From positions 1-27,460 of IMG/VR virus record IMGVR_UViG_3300029908_001993: a DNA stretch of 27,460 bases. One strand, given 5' to 3'. Both the position numbers and the translations under genes were made by a program. Origin of the DNA: a virus. A model generated the notes under the pieces. The model searched no databases and was not told the origin of the DNA. It saw only the letters and a program-made list of their open reading frames with translations. How positions within the stretch are numbered: position 1 is the first letter of the stretch; the number at the start of each line of letters is the position of its first letter. Positions 14,086 through 21,150 of the stretch are shown in pieces.

Positions 14086-15141
14086 TTGAATGTATTAGAG
14101 GAACATGAAAAAGGGAGTATCCCCAACAATAAAGAGATATTTGAATCTTTCTTAGTTGGTAATAAAAAGATAAATGATTATGAAAAAATAATTTGTTCAG
14201 TTTCAGGCGGAAGTGATAGTGATTTAATGATAGATCTATTTACCAAACTTGATGAAAATAAGAAAGTAACATTTGTGTTTTTTAATACTGGACTTGAATA
14301 TGAAGCGACTAAGGAACATTTGAAATATTTAAAATATAAATATGACATAAAAATTGAAATTATAAATGCCATAAAGCCTATTCCAATAACTTGTAGAGAT
14401 GATGGTTTTCCTTTTGTATCAAAACAAGTTAGTGAATGGATAGAAAGGCTACAGAGACATAATTTCAAGTGGGAAGATAAAAGTTTTGAAGAATTATATA
14501 AAGAATATCCAAAATGCAAAGCTACCTTAAGATGGTGGTGTAATGAATGGGGAGAAGGTAGTAAATTCAATATAAGCTATAACAAAGGATTAAAGGAATT
14601 TATGATAACAAATCCCCCTAAAATCAAGATATCGCCTAAGTGTTGCAAATATGCCAAAAAGGATCCAGTACATGATTTTATAAAACAAGAAGCAAAGAAG
14701 AAAAATTACTTTGATTTGAATTGTTATGGAGTTAGAAAGGCAGAAGGAGGTTCTAGATCTACTGCTTATGCAAATTGTTTTACTAATAATGAATCCAATG
14801 AGGATATAGACGAGTATAGACCGATATTTTGGTATAAAGAACAAACTAAAAGAGTATATGAAGCGCATTTCAACATAATTCATAGCAAATGCTATACAGA
14901 GTATGGATTAAAAAGAACTGGTTGTGCTGGATGCCCTTATAATCAAGATTTTGAAGAAGAATTAAAAGTAATAGAAAAGCATGAGCCTAAGTTATTTAAG
15001 GCGGTAAGCAATATTTTTAAAGATTCTTATGAATATACAAGGGCATATAGGACATTTGTTAAGGATAATTTCAAGAAAGAAAATAAAGAGATCAAAGGGA
15101 TTGAAGGTCAAATGAGTATTGATGATTATATAGCAGTTTAA
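14086..15141 (+). CDS. PP-loop protein of the PAPS-reductase family with Cys cluster
   Basis: 351 residues. SVSGGSDSDLMIDLF near residue 41 is a PP-loop (SGGxDS), which adenylates a substrate. Cys motifs follow: KCCKYAKKDP in the middle and RTGCAGCPYN near the end, suggesting an Fe-S cluster as in DndC or tRNA-thiolation enzymes. The catalytic CysH tail of true PAPS reductases is absent. The start is likely TTG 14086 (AAGGTGA upstream); the GTG at 14077 overlaps that ribosome site. Phage versions are widespread and unassigned; modification of DNA or tRNA with sulfur is a reasonable guess. A small zinc ribbon gene follows. Confidence 0.82.
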   Translation: MNVLEEHEKGSIPNNKEIFESFLVGNKKINDYEKIICSVSGGSDSDLMIDLFTKLDENKKVTFVFFNTGLEYEATKEHLKYLKYKYDIKIEIINAIKPIPITCRDDGFPFVSKQVSEWIERLQRHNFKWEDKSFEELYKEYPKCKATLRWWCNEWGEGSKFNISYNKGLKEFMITNPPKIKISPKCCKYAKKDPVHDFIKQEAKKKNYFDLNCYGVRKAEGGSRSTAYANCFTNNESNEDIDEYRPIFWYKEQTKRVYEAHFNIIHSKCYTEYGLKRTGCAGCPYNQDFEEELKVIEKHEPKLFKAVSNIFKDSYEYTRAYRTFVKDNFKKENKEIKGIEGQMSIDDYIAV

Positions 15142-15155
15142 AGAGGTGAGATATT

Positions 15156-15287
15156 ATGAAGTGTGAAAAATGTGGCAGAGATATGACATTAGTGCTAGTA
15201 GAAAAAGGTGACCATGCTGAAACTAAAATATGGAGATGTACAAATTTAAGGTGTCTTTATATGTGCCGAGAAGTGACAATGAAGTAA
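15156..15287 (+). CDS. Small zinc-ribbon protein, 43 residues
   Basis: MKCEKCGRDMTLVLVEKG, then WRCTNLRCLYMC: CxxC at the N-terminus and further Cys near the C-terminus, enough for one zinc site. AGAGGTGAG lies upstream and the gene begins 14 bases after the PP-loop gene, so they may act together. Function unknown. Confidence 0.65.
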   Translation: MKCEKCGRDMTLVLVEKGDHAETKIWRCTNLRCLYMCREVTMK

Positions 15288-15329
15288 TGCACAATACTAA
15301 TAAAGCAGTTTGTAGAAAGGGTGAAGTAA

Positions 15330-15536
15330 GTGTTTACTGGAAGAGTGAATTTAGTGCAAAGAAATAAAACAATTCATGTAGGTTTTAGAATGAATGGTTA
15401 CATGGTTAGTGGCTGTAATACTACATGGGATATGAGAAATAAAGTAACCGAAGGAGATGCATCTGAGGTTACATGTAAAAGATGTAAGAAGTTATTGGAA
15501 AGAGCAGATGAAAACGGACATGTTATTTTAAAGTAA
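15330..15536 (+). CDS. Small Cys-containing protein, unknown
   Basis: 68 residues from a GTG start (AAAGGGTGA upstream). Beta-rich first half (FTGRVNLVQRNKTIHVGFRM), then GCNTTW and VTCKRCKKLLERAD, which looks like a half zinc site. No known role. Confidence 0.6.
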   Translation: MFTGRVNLVQRNKTIHVGFRMNGYMVSGCNTTWDMRNKVTEGDASEVTCKRCKKLLERADENGHVILK

Positions 15537-15551
15537 AAGAGGTGTAGAGAT

Positions 15552-16370
15552 ATGAATAAAGATAAAATGAAAGAGGCTTTAGGTGCTATGTTAAGCAGTT
15601 TTACAGCAAAATCAGATGAAGAGGCTATAAAATTAACAGCAAATGCTTTAGCTAATTTAGAAGAAAGTGAATATAAAATAGATGGACCAGAAGATTTCGA
15701 CTGCTTTATTATGCATAAAGTTCATAATGGGTTAAAAGCAATAACTAGAACAATGCATGAAGCTCCAAATGAAGAAATAAAGGATAAAAGTAAAGCAGAT
15801 TTTATATTTATCAATTACGGTTTCTTAGAACGTAATATAAGAGAACTTTGTACATTAAGAGAAGGTCCAACATGCTGTGCAGATAAATCCAGATATATTT
15901 TAAAGATGTATTTACAATATTCACTACATGGGACTATACCTAATTTCAATCCCGAAATAGAGAATTATCGGACTCCTAATTTTGGAGACAATGAAATGTG
16001 GATTAATCTTTGTGATGGACTTTATAGATTATATTATGGTCAAACAAAAGAATATTTTATGGCATACAACTCATTAATTCAATGTGAAATAAGAAAATTT
16101 AAACATATTCTTCATAGATGGTTTATTGAATATACAAATGGTGAAATTATAGAATTTACTACAAGTTGGGATGAACGCACCAAAAACCCTTTAAAAACAG
16201 AAAAAGAAGGAGATTATTATATCATCAATAAGAAATATACAGGTTCAATCGAAACAAAACCTTATAATGCAGCAGATGAAGAATTTAAATTCTTATACAG
16301 AGATTGCGTTAAGGTTCATAAAGATAAAATAGCACGTATCTATTATGAAAATGAAGAAAGAATGTGTTAA
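15552..16370 (+). CDS. Unknown phage protein, 272 residues
   Basis: The largest unassigned gene of the accessory stretch. An N-terminal helix (EALGAMLSSFTAKSDEEAIK) leads to a mixed domain with FIFINYGFLERNIRELCTLR and GPTCCADKSRYIL, and a C-terminal strand-rich part (WFIEYTNGEIIEFTTSWDER). No membrane segment, no catalytic motif that I recognise. Ribosome site AGAGGTG upstream. Its end overlaps the reading frame of the next gene only by an unlikely early start. Confidence 0.7.
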   Translation: MNKDKMKEALGAMLSSFTAKSDEEAIKLTANALANLEESEYKIDGPEDFDCFIMHKVHNGLKAITRTMHEAPNEEIKDKSKADFIFINYGFLERNIRELCTLREGPTCCADKSRYILKMYLQYSLHGTIPNFNPEIENYRTPNFGDNEMWINLCDGLYRLYYGQTKEYFMAYNSLIQCEIRKFKHILHRWFIEYTNGEIIEFTTSWDERTKNPLKTEKEGDYYIINKKYTGSIETKPYNAADEEFKFLYRDCVKVHKDKIARIYYENEERMC

Positions 16371-16405
16371 TAATACTACGCAATACTACTAGAGAAGGTG
16401 GGAGT

Positions 16406-16591
16406 ATGACAAAAATAAAAATAGTCTTTAAAGATAAAAGCAAAATAACTTATACAATCAATAAAGCTTGGGTTGATTGGAAGAAATATTGGGATAGACA
16501 TAAAAATCAAAAAAATTTAATCGAAAGTGCTATATTGCAACAATATCCCAAAAAGGACTTTGAACCAGTTGATTTATTAAAAGATTATTGA
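16406..16591 (+). CDS. Small unknown protein, 61 residues
   Basis: Begins MTKIKIVFKDKSKITYTI. The start was chosen for GAAGGTGGGAG directly upstream rather than an earlier in-frame codon inside the previous gene. Trp- and Lys-rich centre (WVDWKKYWDRHK). No family recognised. Confidence 0.6.
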   Translation: MTKIKIVFKDKSKITYTINKAWVDWKKYWDRHKNQKNLIESAILQQYPKKDFEPVDLLKDY

Positions 16592-16637
16592 TGCAATACA
16601 GAATGTGTAAATTTTGTGTAGAAAGGGTGATGTAAAA

Positions 16638-16940
16638 ATGTTTAAATATCATTTTGAAAAAAGCCAAGAAAGATATAAAAGAGTTAGTATAGAAGAAGCG
16701 TTCCAAGCACTTCACAATGGGAAAATCATTAGAAATAGAAAAAGAAATTGTTTCTTTGAATATTTCCAACTAATTAAATACAAAAGAAATACTTATAATG
16801 ACGAGACATATCCAAGAATACAAAGGTGGTACGGATATAACGAAGAAGCAAAAATGGGAATACAAGTATTTGATTTTAGTACAGGTTTCTTTAATGCAAA
16901 TCATATACTTGGAGTTAAGTGGTATGTAAAGATTGATTAA
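16638..16940 (+). CDS. Unknown phage protein, 100 residues
   Basis: Start MFKYHFEKSQERYKRV with AAAGGGTGAT upstream. SIEEAFQALHNGKIIRN and later WYGYNEEAKMG and ILGVKWYVKID recall the small proteins of the DUF2829 type, with Trp near the end, but I am not certain. No membrane segment. Confidence 0.6.
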   Translation: MFKYHFEKSQERYKRVSIEEAFQALHNGKIIRNRKRNCFFEYFQLIKYKRNTYNDETYPRIQRWYGYNEEAKMGIQVFDFSTGFFNANHILGVKWYVKID

Positions 16941-16987
16941 ATTAATTACTACACAATACTATTTTTAGACGAAGGAAGTGATGGTTA

Positions 16988-17425
16988 TTGATAGTTTCTA
17001 TATCTGGAGGCAGACATCCAAGAATAATTAAATCTAATGTTTATTATTTACCTGGTGATGTTAAAGGAATTATTTATCCATATGATATTCGACAAATCAG
17101 GAAATTATGGGGAGATATTAAAGAAATCATGAAAATAGTATCTATTTCCATGCAGCCTGCAATAAGTAATATTATTGCTCAATATAGGGAAATGGCCATG
17201 AAATTTGATGAACAAATTCAAAGAGAAAAGATAATAGGATTAGCAAAATTAGATACACCAGCAGATAGGACAATACAAGAATTTATTGATTCTATGAAAA
17301 AAGAATTCAGAGAATTTAAATGTGATAATGATCCATTGCCTAGACCCACAAAGATTATAAAGGCTGCCAAAGTAAATAAACATGTAAACAAAATAATATA
17401 TCATCATATCAGAAGTAATTGTTAA
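16988..17425 (+). CDS. Unknown phage protein, 145 residues
   Basis: TTG start with AAGGAAGTGAT upstream; the ATG at 16981 is in another frame that stops quickly. Basic and mostly helical: IRKLWGDIKEIMKIVSISMQ, then IQEFIDSMKKEFREFKCDND. No recognised domain. Confidence 0.55.
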   Translation: MIVSISGGRHPRIIKSNVYYLPGDVKGIIYPYDIRQIRKLWGDIKEIMKIVSISMQPAISNIIAQYREMAMKFDEQIQREKIIGLAKLDTPADRTIQEFIDSMKKEFREFKCDNDPLPRPTKIIKAAKVNKHVNKIIYHHIRSNC

Positions 17426-17455
17426 TAATTGAATTTAGTGAAAGAAGTGAGAATT

Positions 17456-17698
17456 ATGTATTTGTTATCTACAGATAAGGTTCATGCAACATTGGAAATA
17501 ATGCCATTCAAAGGACAGTTAAGTCCTAATGATACTGAAAAAATTGAAGAAGGAAAAACAATTCAGTTTAACAGATATCATGTTTCAGCGAAAAGAAAAG
17601 ATTTGGAGCAACTAGCAAATAAGATTAAGGACCAATGGATTAGAGAAACATATGAGCAAATTAGAAAATATGAAAATCTAAAGGTTAAAATTAGGTGA
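17456..17698 (+). CDS. Small unknown protein, 80 residues
   Basis: MYLLSTDKVHATLEIMPFKG, with AGAAGTGAG upstream; a TTG nine codons earlier is possible. Helical, charged C-terminal half. The next ORF begins 4 bases after its stop. Confidence 0.55.
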   Translation: MYLLSTDKVHATLEIMPFKGQLSPNDTEKIEEGKTIQFNRYHVSAKRKDLEQLANKIKDQWIRETYEQIRKYENLKVKIR

Positions 17699-17702
17699 AA
17701 TT

Positions 17703-17828
17703 ATGATAATAGTAAGATTCAATATTGGGTCCAAGCCTCATGAAATAGAATTCAAAAATTATGAAGAGTTAGGAAAATGGATAGTAAAAAATTATAAATT
17801 TAAAATAATGGATGTTGAAGAAGATTAA
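17703..17828 (+). CDS. Small unknown protein, 41 residues
   Basis: MIIVRFNIGSKPHEIEFKNY and a short helix to the end; AGGTGA overlaps the previous stop at the right distance. Probably translated by coupling. Confidence 0.5.
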   Translation: MIIVRFNIGSKPHEIEFKNYEELGKWIVKNYKFKIMDVEED

Positions 17829-17835
17829 TTAAATA

Positions 17836-17879
17836 GAGAATAGGGGTTAAAAACATTATTGTTGTAAATCTCTATTCTC
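17836..17879. other. Inverted repeat upstream of the antirepressor
   Basis: GAGAATAG (17836-17843) and CTATTCTC (17872-17879) are perfect complements 28 bases apart, in the gap ahead of the AntA-type gene. It could be an operator or an RNA stem controlling that gene. Confidence 0.4.
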
Positions 17880-17917
17880 ATATGACAATCATTTACTAAT
17901 AGAAGGAGGACAAACGG

Positions 17918-18634
17918 ATGGATGAATTAATAACATTAAAAACAACTGAAACTGGTAAAAAGACAGTAAGTGCAAAAGAATTGTATTTAGGATTGGGATT
18001 AAATAAAACTAACTGGTCAAGATGGTATCCAACTAATATTGAAAAAAATGAATTTTTCTTCTTAAATATTGATTGGGCAGGGGTTCGTCATAATGACGAG
18101 GGTACAGAAACAATGGATTTTGAAATTTCTTTAGAATTCGCAAAACATATTGCAATGATGGCAAGGACAGAGAAGTCACATCAATATAGAAATTACTTTT
18201 TAGTATGTGAGGAAAAAATAAAAGAGCAAAATGTTATCTTACCTAAAAAATCGCCAATGGAATTATTAGAACTTGAATTTGCAGCACTAAAGGAACAAAA
18301 GCAAGAAATAAAAGTTGTTAAAGAAGAAGTTAAGGATCTAAAAGAAAATATGCCACTGTTCAATATAGACTGTGAAGAACTTCAAAATGCAGTCAAAAGA
18401 GTAGGAGTTAGAGTATTAGGTGGAAAAGGATCATCAGCTTATAGAGATAAATCAATTAGAACTAAAGTGTATTCAGATATTCAACATCAAATTAAAAGAC
18501 AATTTGGATTAAATAGTTACAAAGCTATTAAAAGAAGCCAACTTGATATAGCGATAGAAATTATAGGAAGATATGAAGTGCCTTTTGTATTAAAAGATGA
18601 AATTAATTTAGCTAATAGTCAAATGGCTATGTAG
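17918..18634 (+). CDS. Phage antirepressor (AntA-type N-terminus, ORF6C-type C-terminus)
   Basis: 238 residues. The first ~95 (KTVSAKELYLGLGLNKTNWS, then EFAKHIAMMARTEKSHQYRN) are the AntA/AntB antirepressor domain. A coiled-coil linker (about 110-150) joins a C-terminal ORF6C-like part (LQNAVKRVGVRVLGGKGSSA, FGLNSYKAIKRSQLDIAIEI). AGAAGGAGG is upstream. Such proteins bind and inactivate repressors or act as early regulators. With a repressor that lacks a cleavage domain, this is a candidate inducer. Confidence 0.88.
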   Translation: MDELITLKTTETGKKTVSAKELYLGLGLNKTNWSRWYPTNIEKNEFFFLNIDWAGVRHNDEGTETMDFEISLEFAKHIAMMARTEKSHQYRNYFLVCEEKIKEQNVILPKKSPMELLELEFAALKEQKQEIKVVKEEVKDLKENMPLFNIDCEELQNAVKRVGVRVLGGKGSSAYRDKSIRTKVYSDIQHQIKRQFGLNSYKAIKRSQLDIAIEIIGRYEVPFVLKDEINLANSQMAM

Positions 18635-18644
18635 GAGGAACAAG

Positions 18645-19037
18645 ATGGTAATAGTAGAAGGAACAATAAAAGGCAAGGCTCGTCCGAGAGTATTTGGTAA
18701 ACATGCAGTAACACCAGAAGACACTGTTAATTATGAAAATTGGGTAAAGATTTGTTTTCAGCAACAAGATGGAAAACATATTGATGGACCTGTTAGAGCA
18801 ACAATTAATATTTACTATAAAGTGCCTAAAAGTTATACAAAGAAAAGATTAAAAGCAATAAGAGAAGGTATAGATTATCCTTGCAAAAAACCTGATGCAG
18901 ATAATGTAGCAAAGATAATTTTAGATTCACTAAATAAAATTGCCTATGATGATGATAGCCAAGTAGTAGAGCTTGTAGTTAATAAATTATGGACGGAAGA
19001 ACTGGAAAGAGTTGAATTTGAATTAACAGAAGTATAA
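18645..19037 (+). CDS. rusA: RusA-family Holliday junction resolvase
   Basis: 130 residues. GTIKGKARPRVFG starts the fold, and CKKPDADNVAKIILDSLN with YDDDSQV carries the conserved Asp residues (KPDxDN and DDD) that bind metal and cut four-way junctions. Probably resolves branched DNA before packaging. Starts 10 bases after the antirepressor, with AGGAGG ahead. Confidence 0.92.
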   Translation: MVIVEGTIKGKARPRVFGKHAVTPEDTVNYENWVKICFQQQDGKHIDGPVRATINIYYKVPKSYTKKRLKAIREGIDYPCKKPDADNVAKIILDSLNKIAYDDDSQVVELVVNKLWTEELERVEFELTEV

Positions 19038-19056
19038 TTATTCAAAAATAAACAGA

Positions 19057-19105
19057 GTTACAAGCATGTGTCCAAACTATAATGCAATGTGTACAGGCTT
19101 GTGAC
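19057..19105 (+). other. Intercistronic stem-loop after rusA
   Basis: GTTACAAGC (19057-19065) pairs with GCTTGTGAC (19097-19105), with one G-U pair, over a 31-base loop; no T-tract follows. It ends just before the ribosome site of the next gene. Confidence 0.4.
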
Positions 19106-19123
19106 TTCAAAAGGAGGAAACTC

Positions 19124-19438
19124 ATGAATGAATTAGATAGCAAGTTTATAACAACTGATGATTGGAATAATTTTAGCAGTCTTATGAATGATATGGATGT
19201 CTTAAATGATAATCAATATTCAATAGCCTACACAATCCAAAGAAGGGCACTATCACAATATGATAGATGGTCAACAATACTTTATCAAATTAGAAGCAAT
19301 GAATCTAAAGGAATACCAAAGAATCCAGCTCTTAAGGACAGAGTGGGGCAAATATTAAAGATGATAGATAACGTTTATGTGAGTTCTAGAATGGTTTGGG
19401 GTAAGGCTAAGGATGATATTACAGGAGGGAAGTATTAA
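19124..19438 (+). CDS. Unknown phage protein, 104 residues
   Basis: MNELDSKFITTDDWNNFSSL. The start at 19124 has AAAGGAGG 6 bases upstream; the longer frame from 19082 is rejected because it runs through a stem-loop. Helical, with SIAYTIQRRALSQYDRW. No family recognised. It forms a tight row with the next two genes. Confidence 0.6.
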   Translation: MNELDSKFITTDDWNNFSSLMNDMDVLNDNQYSIAYTIQRRALSQYDRWSTILYQIRSNESKGIPKNPALKDRVGQILKMIDNVYVSSRMVWGKAKDDITGGKY

Positions 19439-19440
19439 TT

Positions 19441-19758
19441 ATGCAAGTTGAACAAATGGAACTCATGAAAGTTATTAAATTCCCTAAAAATAAGATAGAA
19501 GAAAAAGAAGATAGAGAAAGAAAGGATAAATTAGAACAAGCTTATAAAATGTTAGATTATTTAATAGGTTGTGGAGCTGATTTTAATATAATAGTTGATA
19601 TTGAAAAAGGTAATGAATTATTTGAAATAACTGAAAAGCAAATAAAAGAATATAAATATCTAATGTTAACTACGAATTACGAGAAATCTAAAAAGATAAG
19701 ATTTGCAGAAGGAGTAAATAAAGTTGCATTTTATCAAATAAAAGGAGATGAATTTTAA
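19441..19758 (+). CDS. Unknown phage protein, 105 residues
   Basis: MQVEQMELMKVIKFPKNKIE and a charged helical stretch (EEKEDRERKDKLEQAYKMLD). GGAGGGAAG lies before the ATG. The stop overlaps the next ATG (TAATG), so it is coupled to the late regulator gene. Confidence 0.6.
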   Translation: MQVEQMELMKVIKFPKNKIEEKEDRERKDKLEQAYKMLDYLIGCGADFNIIVDIEKGNELFEITEKQIKEYKYLMLTTNYEKSKKIRFAEGVNKVAFYQIKGDEF

Positions 19759-20186
19759 TGCAAGAAGATAAAACAATTGCTATAAAAGAAATCAAAGAAC
19801 GTATTGATAGAAATATAAAATCCTTATGTGATTTAGACGATAAATATTTAAAGGCTTATAGTCCACAGGATTGCCCAACAGGTACGAGCTATAATGATTA
19901 TGATTCTATTCATGGAAGTAAAAGTGAATATAGAATAGAGCAATACTGGAAAGAAAAACAAAAGTTATTAGCATTAATAGAATTAGACAAGCAATTAATA
20001 ATATCTATTGGATTACAGGTTGAGGATAAAGAATATTTAAACTTGCTAAATAACAACAATCAAAAAGTCAAATATTTAAGGCAGGTTAAAGGATATACTC
20101 AAGCTAAAACAAGTGAAATTCTTGGAATCAGTGAAAGACAGGTGATAAGAATAGAAAATAAACTTAAAAAATGTCAAACGTCATGA
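19758..20186 (+). CDS. ArpU/RinA-like late transcription regulator
   Basis: 142 residues. A helical N-terminus (IKEIKERIDRNIKSLCDLDD) precedes a C-terminal sigma-region-4-like HTH (YTQAKTSEILGISERQVIRI). Its place, last gene before the terminase block, matches the ArpU/RinA/DUF1492 type of phage late activators. Three TGTCATG-type repeats at the 3' end and a promoter with TATAAT at 20230 follow immediately, so it may activate the late region from there. Overlaps the previous gene by one base. Confidence 0.65.
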   Translation: MQEDKTIAIKEIKERIDRNIKSLCDLDDKYLKAYSPQDCPTGTSYNDYDSIHGSKSEYRIEQYWKEKQKLLALIELDKQLIISIGLQVEDKEYLNLLNNNNQKVKYLRQVKGYTQAKTSEILGISERQVIRIENKLKKCQTS

Positions 20187-20238
20187 ACAATGTCATGTTT
20201 ATGTCATGGTAACTTGCTTTTCAGAGGTTTATAATAGT
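20172..20238 (+). promoter_or_regulatory. Repeat cluster and probable late promoter
   Basis: GTCATG occurs at 20180-20185, 20192-20197 and 20203-20208, spaced 12 and 11 bases (one helical turn), with a partial copy at 20172. TATAAT (20230-20235) follows inside GGTTTATAATAGT, with no good -35, as expected for an activator-dependent promoter. The repeats overlap the end of the regulator gene. Confidence 0.5.
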
Positions 20239-20315
20239 ATTTGTAAAGAATTCAACAAGGCCTCCAACCAAGTTGAACAAAGAACTCTCATAAATTCTCA
20301 ATACCCTTTTATACT

Positions 20316-20352
20316 AAAAGACACTTATAGAAATATAGGTGTCTTTTGTTGT
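20316..20352 (+). terminator. Strong terminator or attenuator
   Basis: AAAAGACACTTATA (20316-20329) pairs with TATAGGTGTCTTTT (20334-20347), one G-T pair, over a GAAA tetraloop, and is followed by GTTGT. It lies about 75 bases after the presumed late promoter, so it may act as an attenuator that needs antitermination, or end the upstream operon. No gene that I can support lies between 20187 and 20396. Confidence 0.8.
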
Positions 20353-20396
20353 ATAATGAATATAGAACACATATTCGTTAAAAGGGGAGAGTTAAA

Positions 20397-20567
20397 ATGA
20401 AATGCATTATTAAATATAAAGATCAAGAGAATGAATGTTTTTGTAATAAATTAAAAGAATGTAGCAAATGCAATAATAAAAATAATAGAGAATCAGAAGA
20501 AAAATGCGAGGTATCACCTAACGGATATTGTACTTGTAGAACTTGTGGACATTCAGTAAGAGCTTAA
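20397..20567 (+). CDS. Cys-rich small protein, 56 residues
   Basis: Nine Cys in 56 residues: ECFCNKLKECSKCNN and later NGYCTCRTCGHSVRA. AAAGGGGAGAG lies just upstream. It probably binds zinc. It directly precedes the large noncoding region and may share its transcript. Function unknown. Confidence 0.6.
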   Translation: MKCIIKYKDQENECFCNKLKECSKCNNKNNRESEEKCEVSPNGYCTCRTCGHSVRA

Positions 20568-21119
20568 TTTTATGGGATAAAAACAATAAAGTTCTTAAAT
20601 TTAACTGTAAAGTTGAAGTCTTAAGTTTATACTTGAGAGATATGTAGACGATATGGGGTATTTTTATTATGCTTATAGACCAGTAGAAACAAAAAAATAT
20701 ATATGAAGGTGAGGTGGTTCCCTCCACGGCACGAGTATATAGCATCTACTGGTTTATTTTATAAAGAACTTATCAAGCCTCCTAATAGTGCTCAAATAGA
20801 TAAGACATATTCCTAAGTAGACTAGGAAAATCAACCAGACACAGTTGAAGGAAAAGTAATGCCCAATAAAGGTTACGTCTATAATAATTCCTAACAGATC
20901 ATTAGGGGTTACCGTTTAACAATAGGGTTGCAAGATATAAAGGCGGATATCTGCTGAAAAGTAAACCCGCTAAAGTGAGAGGCTGAACTGATTATGTCGA
21001 TAGGTTCGGGGGAGTAGAAGAAGACAAAGAGATATTTACAGTTGTTGCACTCTACAAAGCAACAACTTACCAAAATAATAGAAATCAAGACATCTAATTA
21101 ATTTTAGGTGTCTTTTTTA
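20568..21119 (+). ncRNA. Candidate large structured RNA (about 500-550 nt)
   Basis: This stretch has no supportable ORF on either strand, is less AT-rich than its surroundings (most clearly 20850-21030) and shows many local helices: 20675-20687/20745-20757 (13 pairs), 20769-20774/20799-20804, 20810-20815/20823-20828, 20831-20835/20844-20848, 20890-20894/20902-20906, 20925-20929/20964-20968 enclosing 20933-20938/20947-20952, 20983-20988/21004-21009 and 21040-21048/21059-21067. A perfect terminator closes it. Size and prophage setting resemble the large phage-associated RNAs ROOL and GOLLD, but I cannot assign it to either by eye. The 5' end is not defined. Confidence 0.65.
21087..21119 (+). 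terminator. Terminator at the end of the noncoding region
   Basis: AAGACATCTAA (21087-21097) pairs with TTAGGTGTCTT (21104-21114), one G-T pair, over TTAATT, followed by five T. A textbook intrinsic terminator marking the 3' end of the candidate RNA, before the BRO gene. Confidence 0.9.
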
Positions 21120-21150
21120 TACCCAAAAATAAAAGAGGAGTTGTTGTAGT

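Noticed and set aside
14178-14883. Two minus-strand frames opposite the PP-loop gene
   Set aside because: Shadow frames of a well supported gene; low-complexity composition.
20206-20400. 64-codon open frame after the late regulator
   Set aside because: Begins inside the GTCATG repeats with no ribosome site and passes through a strong terminator hairpin; composition is not protein-like.
20568-21119. Group I or II intron, or a tRNA cluster, in the noncoding region
   Set aside because: No domain V-like hairpin, no GTGYG start, no P7-type core and no cloverleaf with a GGTTCGAATCC-type arm were seen.
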